A stretch of 21,506 nt of DNA from Paracoccaceae bacterium (lineage in GTDB: Bacteria; Pseudomonadota; Alphaproteobacteria; Rhodobacterales; Rhodobacteraceae), in contig JAKIUB010000036.1 in the NCBI GenBank assembly GCA_021647745.1, positions 1-21,506 of the forward strand. Reading direction: 5' to 3'. The position numbers and the translations under genes were made by a program. Shown here piece by piece: positions 15,267-21,506 of the stretch (the stretch's first letter is position 1; the number at the start of each line of letters is the position of its first letter). The notes under the pieces were generated by a model. It made no database searches and was not told the DNA's origin. It saw only the letters and a program-made list of their open reading frames with translations.

Positions 15267-16028
15267 CTAATTGTAATATCTTTCGACGGTAGAGCCGTTG
15301 ATCCTGTCATAGGGCATACGGCCATTCCACCACAGCAGCGGCGCCACCCACCAGAGGATATAGGCAAATGTGACCCCTCCCAACAAGCCAAGAACCAGTG
15401 CGATATTGGCCCCCGCCTGTAGATTGGGCACCACTTGTTCCAGCGCGTATTGTGGCAAGAAAACCCCGAAAAGAAACAGCGCAATCGACGGCGCAAATTT
15501 CAACACCTCGCGGCGCGCCACCTTAAACAGAGTCAGCCTGCCCCCCTCGCTCGACATCACCCGAATACGGGTGATCTTTTTGCCGATGGTCTGCCCTTTC
15601 CATACCCAGGTGAGCAGGATCATGCCAAGAAGGATGACCAGAGGGTTAAGCAAAGACACAGGATAAACCGGGACTACATCCATGCCATTGCTATCAAGCG
15701 GAGTGCTGATGGTATGGGCACCCTCGGCGATCCCGCCTTCCTCGTTTGTTTCACTACTGACCAGCAGATAGCTGCCGGCAAAAAGCCCGTTTTGGTAGGA
15801 ATTACAAAGACTGCCACTTTGAGCATTGATCCCCTGTTCCTTGAAATAAAGCCGCGACATATCTGTCAGAGACACGGTTTTGCAGCTCGCGGTCTGATAG
15901 ATACCGCCGCTCAACCGCACGCGCTCGCCATTCACAAAAGGCGCAACCAGATAAAACGTCAATTGGCTGAGGACGAAAACATCAATCAGCACCGCTATTA
16001 TCCGTCGCCAAAAATGCCTTGGTTCCAC
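15267..16028 (-). CDS. RDD-family inner-membrane protein with a large extracytoplasmic loop
   Basis: This is a 253-residue membrane protein. The RDD hallmarks are visible: an N-terminal Arg pair and Asp in the first helix (RRIIAVLIDVFVLSQ, Arg8/Arg9 and Asp16), then after the second helix (about 126-144) the sequence KGQTIGKKITRIRVMSSEGG. Two more helices lie at about 178-196 and 207-231, the latter ending in Trp-rich sequence. Between helices 1 and 2 is a loop of about 95 residues with Cys49 and Cys75, longer than the few residues usual in RDD proteins and possibly disulfide-bonded in the periplasm. Some RDD proteins are sodium/proton antiporters, but most are uncharacterised. The start is GTG, supported by a perfect GGAGG 7 bases upstream. 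It lies 96 bases after trpB on the same strand. Confidence 0.85.
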   Translation of the reverse strand: MEPRHFWRRIIAVLIDVFVLSQLTFYLVAPFVNGERVRLSGGIYQTASCKTVSLTDMSRLYFKEQGINAQSGSLCNSYQNGLFAGSYLLVSSETNEEGGIAEGAHTISTPLDSNGMDVVPVYPVSLLNPLVILLGMILLTWVWKGQTIGKKITRIRVMSSEGGRLTLFKVARREVLKFAPSIALFLFGVFLPQYALEQVVPNLQAGANIALVLGLLGGVTFAYILWWVAPLLWWNGRMPYDRINGSTVERYYN

Positions 16029-16035
16029 TTGATTG

Positions 16036-16040
16036 CCTCC
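16036..16040 (-). promoter_or_regulatory. GGAGG ribosome-binding site for a GTG start
   Basis: A perfect GGAGG sits 7 bases before the GTG at 16028. It decides the start of the RDD gene, since no ATG lies in a suitable place near it. Confidence 0.75.
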
Positions 16041-16124
16041 ATCGGGCGGCTCATGGCCATATTGCGTGATTTATTGTGCCAAGAAGAAAGGCCCGTGCTT
16101 TTCGCACCACTAGGCAATTGCTGG

Positions 16125-17345
16125 CTATATTTCCACCCCTAAATGCCCGGCAACGGTAAATATATCCTTATCCCCGCGCCCGCACATATTCATCACCAGC
16201 AGGTGATCGGAAGCAAGAGAGGGTGCCAGCTCCATCACATGGGCAAGCGCGTGGCTTGGCTCCAGCGCGGGAATAATTCCCTCCTGCGCGCAACATAGCT
16301 GAAACGCCTCCAATGCCTGGACATCGGTCGCCGACACATATTGCACCCGACCGATATCATGCAACCACGCATGCTCGGGACCAATACCCGGATAATCCAG
16401 CCCGGCCGATATTGAATGCCCCTCAAGTATCTGCCCGTCCGCATCCTGCAAAAGATAGGTGCGGTTGCCGTGTAGCACCCCCGGCCTGCCGCCCGAAATA
16501 CTGGCAGCATGCTCAAAGCGGTCATCCACCCCGTGGCCGCCCGCCTCGACCCCGATAATCGCTACATTCTCGTCATCCAAAAACGGATAAAACAGACCCA
16601 TCGCATTGGAGCCGCCGCCAATAGCGGCAACCAGAGTGTCCGGCAGGCGGCCCTCGGCCTCGAGCATCTGCTCGCGGGTTTCCTTGCCGATAATGGCCTG
16701 AAAATCGCGCACCATCGCCGGATAGGGGTGCGGGCCGGCGACCGTGCCGATGCAATAAAACGTATCGTCGACATTGGTCACCCAGTCGCGCATTGCTTCG
16801 TTCATCGCGTCTTTCAGCGTGCCACGGCCCGAGGTGACCGGGATCACTTCCGCGCCCAAAAGCTTCATGCGGAATACATTGGGAGATTGTCGGTCCACAT
16901 CGGTCTTCCCCATGAAAACCACACATTTCAGGCCGAATTTAGCGCAAACGGTGGCGGTGGCCACCCCGTGCTGGCCAGCGCCGGTTTCGGCAATAATGCG
17001 GGTTTTTCCCATGCGGCGCGCCAGCAATATCTGCCCCAGCACGTTATTGATTTTATGGGCACCAGTGTGGTTCAGCTCATCGCGCTTCAGGTATATTTTA
17101 GCACCGCCAAGATGCTCGGTCAGGCGCTCGGCAAAGTATAGCGGGCTGGGGCGGCCCACATAATGCTTCCAGAGAAAATCCATCTCGGCCCAGAATTCAG
17201 AGTCGGTTTTGGCGTGCTCGTACTGCGCCTCCAGCTCAAGGATAAGCGGCATCAGGGTTTCGGAAACAAACCGCCCGCCATGAATACCATAGCGTCCCTG
17301 CTCGTCGGGGCCTTGCATATAGGAGTTTTGCGATTTTTCGGACAT
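16125..17345 (-). CDS. trpB: Tryptophan synthase beta subunit
   Basis: TrpB is the PLP-dependent subunit that condenses indole with L-serine to tryptophan. The 406-residue protein shows the N-terminal GRYGIHGGRFVSETLM, the PLP Schiff-base Lys98 in NHTGAHKINN, the catalytic Glu in AETGAGQHGVATA, and the PLP-phosphate loop IGGGSNAMGLF. The C-terminal motif LLVMNMCGRGDKD is intact. The ATG at 17345 has AAAGG upstream and lies 33 bases after the trpF stop, so the two are probably cotranscribed as trpFB. trpA is elsewhere (9058-9846). This is the classical TrpB1 form, not the stand-alone TrpB2. Confidence 0.97.
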   Translation of the reverse strand: MSEKSQNSYMQGPDEQGRYGIHGGRFVSETLMPLILELEAQYEHAKTDSEFWAEMDFLWKHYVGRPSPLYFAERLTEHLGGAKIYLKRDELNHTGAHKINNVLGQILLARRMGKTRIIAETGAGQHGVATATVCAKFGLKCVVFMGKTDVDRQSPNVFRMKLLGAEVIPVTSGRGTLKDAMNEAMRDWVTNVDDTFYCIGTVAGPHPYPAMVRDFQAIIGKETREQMLEAEGRLPDTLVAAIGGGSNAMGLFYPFLDDENVAIIGVEAGGHGVDDRFEHAASISGGRPGVLHGNRTYLLQDADGQILEGHSISAGLDYPGIGPEHAWLHDIGRVQYVSATDVQALEAFQLCCAQEGIIPALEPSHALAHVMELAPSLASDHLLVMNMCGRGDKDIFTVAGHLGVEI

Positions 17346-17378
17346 GGGAAAAGCCTTTACCTGCTGGTTTGGCCCTGT

Positions 17379-18017
17379 CTAGCCCACAATACCGGCAGCT
17401 TCAATAAAGGCTTTGATCCGTGCGGCATCCTTCACTCCCGGTGCACTTTCGACGCCGGATGATACATCAACTTGCGCCGCCCCTGTCAGCCGGATCGCCT
17501 CGGCGACATTTGAGGGTGTCAGCCCCCCCGCCAGCATCCACGGTTTTTGCCACGTGCGACCCTTGATCAACCGCCAATCAAAAGATAGCCCGTTGCCCCC
17601 CGGCAACACCGCAGTTTGGGGGGGCTTGGCATCAACCAGTATCTGGTCCGCCACGGCTTCATATTCGGCCAATGCCGCCAGATCTTCCTTATCGCCGACC
17701 CCTACCGCCTTCATCACAGGCAGGCCATATCGCGCGCGTATTCCAGCTACCCGCGCCGGTGTTTCAGCCCCGTGTAGTTGCAACATATCCAGCGGCACCT
17801 TATTAACGATTTCATCTAAAAAACTATCGTTCGCATCCACGGTCAGGGCCACTTTGGCCACTCCGAGCGGCACATCGATAGCCAGCGATGCCGCCATTCC
17901 GATTGTCACATTGCGAGGAGATTTAGCAAAAAACACCAGCCCGACATAGCGCGCACCGGCATTCACGGCGGCATCCATGCCCGCCTTGTCCTTCAGCCCG
18001 CAAATTTTGACATTCAT
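17379..18017 (-). CDS. trpF: Phosphoribosylanthranilate isomerase
   Basis: TrpF catalyses the Amadori rearrangement of N-(5-phosphoribosyl)anthranilate to CdRP, the third step of tryptophan synthesis. The 212-residue TIM-barrel protein has the catalytic Cys6 in KICGLKD and the general acid Asp129 in ILVDAKPP. The phosphate-binding segments are MLAGGLTPSNV and VDVSSGVESAPGVKD. All residues needed for activity appear present. Its ATG overlaps the stop of the LapA-domain gene by 4 bases (ATGA), which suggests translational coupling, and trpB follows 33 bases downstream. Confidence 0.96.
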   Translation of the reverse strand: MNVKICGLKDKAGMDAAVNAGARYVGLVFFAKSPRNVTIGMAASLAIDVPLGVAKVALTVDANDSFLDEIVNKVPLDMLQLHGAETPARVAGIRARYGLPVMKAVGVGDKEDLAALAEYEAVADQILVDAKPPQTAVLPGGNGLSFDWRLIKGRTWQKPWMLAGGLTPSNVAEAIRLTGAAQVDVSSGVESAPGVKDAARIKAFIEAAGIVG

Positions 18018-18352
18018 TTAGTCAACAACGCCAAAACGTCATCTTCATCTATTCCGCTGGTTTTTTTTATCTGGGCAAGTTCCGCCGCGAGCGTCGCCGC
18101 TTCGCGGTTTTTTACAGCCGCCTGTCGGCGGTATTTATGCTCGCGGAAGTATTCCAGAAAATACCCGAGCAACAGCCCGAGGCCGATCGCGGCAAATATC
18201 ACCCCGAAAAGTGGCACATCACGGGTTAATGTTTCCGCGTAGGGCAAGCCGGTGGGCAGCAGGCCAATGCTAACAGAACCGCGGTTGGCCAGTGCCAGCA
18301 AGACCAGCGCCACCATAAAAACCAACAGAATAATATATTTTATATAACGCAT
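18014..18352 (-). CDS. LapA-domain (DUF1049) inner-membrane protein
   Basis: This 112-residue protein has two transmembrane helices (about 4-23 and 47-68). The loop between them includes the signature ANRGSVSIGLLPTG, followed by a charged helical region (about 68-97, YRRQAAVKNREAATLAAELA) that may form a coiled coil on the cytoplasmic side. This is the lipopolysaccharide assembly protein A (LapA) domain layout; in E. coli LapA works with LapB in control of LPS synthesis, but the alphaproteobacterial proteins are less studied. No lapB is adjacent. It follows ihfB by 24 bases and overlaps trpF by 4 bases. The ribosome-binding site (GAGAT) is weak, so translation may depend on its neighbours. 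Confidence 0.88.
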   Translation of the reverse strand: MRYIKYIILLVFMVALVLLALANRGSVSIGLLPTGLPYAETLTRDVPLFGVIFAAIGLGLLLGYFLEYFREHKYRRQAAVKNREAATLAAELAQIKKTSGIDEDDVLALLTK

Positions 18353-18376
18353 CTATATCTCAAATAAAGGTTGCCG

Positions 18377-18658
18377 CTAGCGGCCATTCAACCGGTCACG
18401 CAACAGCTTGCCGGTCTTGAAAAACGGAACATGCTTTTCGTCAACCGAAACGGTCTCTCCGGTGCGTGGGTTTCGCCCGGTGCGCGCTTCACGCTTCTTA
18501 ACAGAAAAGGCGCCAAACCCGCGCAGCTCCACACGCTTGCCCGAGGCCATGGCTTCAACAATTTCATCAAATATAGTGCCGACAATCCGCTCGACATCCC
18601 GCTGATAAAGGTGCGGGTTATCATCTGCGATTTTCTGGACCAGTTCGGATTTTATCAT
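18377..18658 (-). CDS. ihfB: Integration host factor subunit beta
   Basis: IHF-beta pairs with IHF-alpha (ihfA, not in this window) to bend DNA sharply at specific sites in replication, recombination and transcription. The 93-residue protein has the DNABII signature from GFGAFSVKKREARTGRNPRT (48-67) with the intercalating Pro64. It also has the KSELVQKIADDNPHL N-terminus and the C-terminal VPFFKTGKLLRDRLN. The IHF-beta assignment rather than HU rests on this N-terminus and on the usual place downstream of rpsA. GGAGAGG lies 7 bases before the ATG. A 92-base gap to sppA could hold its own promoter. Confidence 0.95.
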   Translation of the reverse strand: MIKSELVQKIADDNPHLYQRDVERIVGTIFDEIVEAMASGKRVELRGFGAFSVKKREARTGRNPRTGETVSVDEKHVPFFKTGKLLRDRLNGR

Positions 18659-18750
18659 TATTATTCCTCTCCAAGTTGCCGGATAACCCCGGAGGCACTC
18701 CGTCCAACATCGTTACGAATACACAAATCAGGCTGTTATTCTGCCATGCC

Positions 18751-19692
18751 TTAGCGATTTATGGAATAGAGCGGTGCGGATTCAGCAGCAGAAAAACGCT
18801 CTAATAGCGGATTTACGCCTAATAATGTCGACAAAACCCCATTATACCAAGGCTCTGCGGGGGATAACTCCCAATCTTCAACAGAAAGCTCGCTTAACGC
18901 GGGGTCAACCGATTCGAGATAATCCAGCACGGCGGCATCCCCTCCAAGCGCATCAATCAATCCGTTATCCACCGCTTTGCGGCCGGAAAAAACCCCGCCT
19001 GTCGTCACTTCGTCCAGCGCCCTGCCCTCAAGGTTGCGCCGCGCGCCAACAAGCGATTTGAACCACTGGAAAGTTTCCTCGATCATCATCTCCTGCGCAG
19101 CAATTTCGTCCGGACTAGCCGCACGAAAAGGGCTAACCCCGCCCTTGGTTTCGGAGCTGCGCACCACCTGCATTTCAACCCCGATTTGCTCAAGCAAACC
19201 GCTAACATCAGGATACTCCATAATCACCCCGATCGAGCCTGTCACCGTGTTGGAGCGCGCAAAGATATAATCCGCCCCCAGCGCCGCGATATAGCCGCCC
19301 GAGGCCGCAACCCCGTCCATCTGTGCCACGACCGGCTTGTTCAACGCCACATCGCGCAAAGCTTCAAACAAAATTTCGGAACCAACGACCGTGCCACCAG
19401 GCGAGTTGATCCAGACAACCAGAGCTTTTACATCGTCATCCGCTGCGATTTTAGCCAAAATTTCTTCGCGGTAGCGATCTTGGGTGATGATGCCGTTAAT
19501 GCTAATGCGGGCAATGTGCTCGCCCGTCGGAAACTCGCTTTCGGCCTTGCTGAGCACCAGCCAAATAAGCCCGCCCAGCAGCAGCACCATAAGCCCGATG
19601 CCCCGCCAAAAGCCGGAACGGCGCCACTTGCGGCGCCGCTCCTCATAAAGGTCTCTCTCGAAACCCTCTTTTTTGCCATCCCATGGGGGCAT
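18751..19692 (-). CDS. sppA: Signal peptide peptidase SppA (S49 family, short form)
   Basis: SppA is a membrane-anchored serine protease that degrades cleaved signal peptides. The 313 residues correspond to the short, single-domain form rather than the 600-residue E. coli type. A basic cytoplasmic N-terminus (about 1-28) is followed by one transmembrane helix (28-47). The S49 domain shows WINSPGGTVVGSE, the nucleophile Ser131 in DGVAASGGYIAA, the NTVTGSIGVI strand and the general base Lys183 in SSETKGGVSPF; the Ser-Lys dyad is complete. Its ATG overlaps the rpsA stop by one base (TAATG), so translation is probably coupled to S1 synthesis. ihfB follows after 92 bases. Confidence 0.95.
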   Translation of the reverse strand: MPPWDGKKEGFERDLYEERRRKWRRSGFWRGIGLMVLLLGGLIWLVLSKAESEFPTGEHIARISINGIITQDRYREEILAKIAADDDVKALVVWINSPGGTVVGSEILFEALRDVALNKPVVAQMDGVAASGGYIAALGADYIFARSNTVTGSIGVIMEYPDVSGLLEQIGVEMQVVRSSETKGGVSPFRAASPDEIAAQEMMIEETFQWFKSLVGARRNLEGRALDEVTTGGVFSGRKAVDNGLIDALGGDAAVLDYLESVDPALSELSVEDWELSPAEPWYNGVLSTLLGVNPLLERFSAAESAPLYSINR

Positions 19693-21374
19693 TAGTCGTC
19701 AGAGCCTTTGAGGGCCGCACCCAGGATATCACCCAAAGATGCCCCGGAGTCAGACGAGCCATACTGCTCGATCGCTTCCTTCTCTTCGGCTATTTCGCGG
19801 GCTTTGATCGAAAGACCAAGGCGGCGCGTAGATTTGTCGATATTGGTAACGCGCGCGTCCACCTTATCGCCAACAGAGAAACGCTCGGGGCGCTGCTCGG
19901 CACGATCACGAGAAAGATCAGAGCGGCGGATGAAGGATTTCATGCCGTCATACGTTACCTCAATGCCGCCATCCTCGATGGAGGTCACCTCAACAGTCAC
20001 GATAGCGCCACGTTTGATGCCGCCAACGGCGCCCTCGAACGGATCTTCGCCCAGCTCTTTGATCGACAGCGAAATCCGCTCTTTATCGGAGTCAATGTCG
20101 GTCACAACCGCTTTCACGATGTCGCCCTTCTGGTAATCCTGAATGGCTTCCTCGCCGGAGCGATCCCAATCAAGGCCCGAAAGGTGAACCATGCCGTCAA
20201 TATCGCCATCGAGGCCGATAAACAGGCCAAACTCGGTGATGTTTTTGACTTCGCCTTCAACTTCAGTGCCCACAGGGAACGCCGCCGAGAAATTCTCCCA
20301 CGGATTGCCCTGGGTTTGCTTGAGGCCAAGCGAAACGCGGCGCTTAACGGTGTCGATTTCCAGCACCATAACTTCCACTTCTTCCGAAGTAGACACAATC
20401 TTGCCCGGGTGGATGTTTTTCTTGGTCCAGCTCATTTCAGAAACGTGAACAAGCCCTTCAACACCGGCTTCAAGCTCAACAAATGCACCGTAATCGGTGA
20501 TGTTGGTTACGCGGCCCTTGTGCACAGACTCAAGCGCATAACGCCCTTCTACATCTGTCCACGGGTCTTCTTGCAGCTGCTTCATGCCAAGCGAAATACG
20601 CATGGTTTCGCGGTTGATCTTCACAACCTGCACTTTAACCGTCGCACCGATTTCCAGAATTTCGGAAGGGTGGTTCACACGGCGCCATGCCATGTCGGTT
20701 ACGTGCAGCAGGCCGTCTACGCCGCCAAGGTCAACAAACGCACCGTAATCGGTGATGTTCTTGACCACACCGTCAACGGTGTCACCCTCGGCAAGCTTGC
20801 CAACGATTTCAGCGCGCTGCTCGGCACGGGATTCTTCAAGAATAGCACGGCGGGACACAACGATGTTGCCACGGCGGCGATCCATTTTCAAAATCTGGAA
20901 AGGCTGCGCCAAGCCCATCAACGGGCCGGCATCGCGCACGGGGCGCACATCAACCTGAGAGCCGGGCAGAAACGCAACCGCGCCGCCAAGATCAACAGTA
21001 AAGCCACCTTTGACACGGCCAAACATGGCCCCTTCAACACGCTCTTCTTTTTCATAGGCTTTTTCGAGCCGGTCCCAAGCTTCCTCACGACGGGCTTTTT
21101 CACGGCTGATCGCCGCTTCGCCACGGGCGTTTTCAACGCGCTCAAGGAAAACCTCGACGGTGTCGCCAACTTCGATTTCAGGGTCTTGGCCGGGCTCGGC
21201 AAATTCTTTCAGGTCAACACGGCCTTCCATTTTGTAGCCGATGTCGATGATAGCTTGGCCAGCTTCAATTGCGATAACTGTGCCTTTGACGACGCTTCCC
21301 TCGTCAGGGGTTTCAAGTTCAAAGCTCTCGTTAAGAAGGGCTTCGAAGTCTTCCATGGATGCGGAAGTAGCCAT
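19692..21374 (-). CDS. rpsA: 30S ribosomal protein S1
   Basis: S1 binds mRNA on the small ribosomal subunit and promotes initiation on structured or weak leaders. The 560-residue protein has six S1 (OB-fold) repeats, at about 25-95, 112-178, 196-265, 283-352, 369-440 and 455-525. The most regular are repeats 3 and 4, which share NITDYGAFV[DE]L, and repeat 5 with NITEFGLFIGL. Repeats 1 and 2, the ribosome-binding part, are more divergent, as in other proteobacteria. An acidic, Gly/Ser-rich tail ends the protein. GGAG lies 10 bases before the ATG. It heads a run of eight minus-strand genes and overlaps sppA by one base. A cmk gene commonly lies upstream in related genomes, but that region is outside the window. 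Confidence 0.98.
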   Translation of the reverse strand: MATSASMEDFEALLNESFELETPDEGSVVKGTVIAIEAGQAIIDIGYKMEGRVDLKEFAEPGQDPEIEVGDTVEVFLERVENARGEAAISREKARREEAWDRLEKAYEKEERVEGAMFGRVKGGFTVDLGGAVAFLPGSQVDVRPVRDAGPLMGLAQPFQILKMDRRRGNIVVSRRAILEESRAEQRAEIVGKLAEGDTVDGVVKNITDYGAFVDLGGVDGLLHVTDMAWRRVNHPSEILEIGATVKVQVVKINRETMRISLGMKQLQEDPWTDVEGRYALESVHKGRVTNITDYGAFVELEAGVEGLVHVSEMSWTKKNIHPGKIVSTSEEVEVMVLEIDTVKRRVSLGLKQTQGNPWENFSAAFPVGTEVEGEVKNITEFGLFIGLDGDIDGMVHLSGLDWDRSGEEAIQDYQKGDIVKAVVTDIDSDKERISLSIKELGEDPFEGAVGGIKRGAIVTVEVTSIEDGGIEVTYDGMKSFIRRSDLSRDRAEQRPERFSVGDKVDARVTNIDKSTRRLGLSIKAREIAEEKEAIEQYGSSDSGASLGDILGAALKGSDD

Positions 21375-21461
21375 AAATATAGTCTCCAGATATGTGTTAC
21401 GGGCCGAGCGGTTGGGTCCGCCGGTCTTTAGGTTTCGGGTCTGAGGCTGTGAAACGGCTAA

Positions 21462-21497
21462 AAGCGATTCAAAAGCTCACGCTTTTTCGAATCGCTT
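21462..21497 (-). terminator. Intrinsic terminator of a gene upstream of rpsA (outside the window)
   Basis: On the minus strand the arms AAGCGATTC and GAATCGCTT pair, and are extended after a 2-base bulge by AAAAGC with GCTTTT around a GTGA loop. Four T residues end the structure. It sits 88 bases upstream of the rpsA start, so it ends the preceding transcript and implies that rpsA has its own promoter in 21375-21461. Confidence 0.75.
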
Positions 21498-21506
21498 CTT
21501 CACAAG

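Noticed and set aside
16060..16115. Hairpin with GTGC-GAAAA-GCAC downstream of trpB
   Set aside because: The stem is only 4 bp and the following sequence (GGGCCTTTCTTC) lacks a clean T-run, so a terminator could not be supported.
19683..21431. A 582-codon open frame on the plus strand opposite rpsA
   Set aside because: It is the antisense shadow of a certain six-repeat S1 gene; its composition follows the complementary codons and shows no domain of its own.

Overview
The window looks like chromosomal DNA of a marine alphaproteobacterium of the order Rhodobacterales (Roseobacter-type). This rests on protein character (HrpB, L25/Ctc, S1, TrpB, LldD), on the gene run rpsA - sppA - ihfB - lapA-domain gene - trpF - trpB, on moderately GC-rich codon use, and on a form II coxSLM cluster. 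Nineteen genes or gene parts are supported. Apart from a possible insertion-sequence remnant at the left edge, the content is mostly core genome. No stretch longer than 300 bases lacks a gene. The largest gap (5059-5352, 294 bases, between hrpB and coxS) holds a divergent promoter region with two palindromes. No tRNA, rRNA, CRISPR or phage feature was seen.

Layout. Bases 2-82 hold the C-terminal end of a probable transposase. glmS (minus) diverges from a small membrane-protein gene (plus), which converges on hrpB (minus) with only 6 bases between the stops. coxS-coxL-coxM (plus) encode a three-subunit molybdenum hydroxylase; the large subunit has the form II (BMS) active-site motif AYRGAGR, not the proven CO dehydrogenase motif. 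A shared hairpin separates coxM from the convergent trpA (minus). ychF and a secreted RTX/beta-propeller gene follow (plus). Next come an LldD-type alpha-hydroxy-acid dehydrogenase (minus) and rplY for ribosomal protein L25 (plus), the latter ending at a strong bidirectional terminator.

From that terminator to the right edge all eight genes lie on the minus strand. In transcription order they are rpsA, sppA, ihfB, the LapA-domain gene, trpF, trpB, an RDD membrane-protein gene and a DUF2158 gene with an Arg-Gly-rich tail. Two junctions overlap (rpsA/sppA by 1 base, LapA-domain gene/trpF by 4 bases). The run couples translation (S1), nucleoid architecture (IHF), envelope quality control (SppA, LapA-domain protein) and tryptophan synthesis. 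Just upstream of rpsA is the intrinsic terminator of a gene outside the window.

Functionally, TrpF, TrpB and TrpA supply the phosphoribosylanthranilate isomerase step and both tryptophan synthase subunits, although trpA lies about 6 kb from trpB. GlmS feeds amino-sugar and cell-wall synthesis. YchF, L25 and S1 belong to translation. LldD and the Cox-like enzyme are oxidoreductases that feed electrons to the respiratory chain or other acceptors. I found no convincing new multi-gene system. The items most worth a second look are the DUF2158-RGG protein, the seven-repeat propeller with an RTX tail, the isolated form II coxSLM, and palindromes in three intergenic regions.
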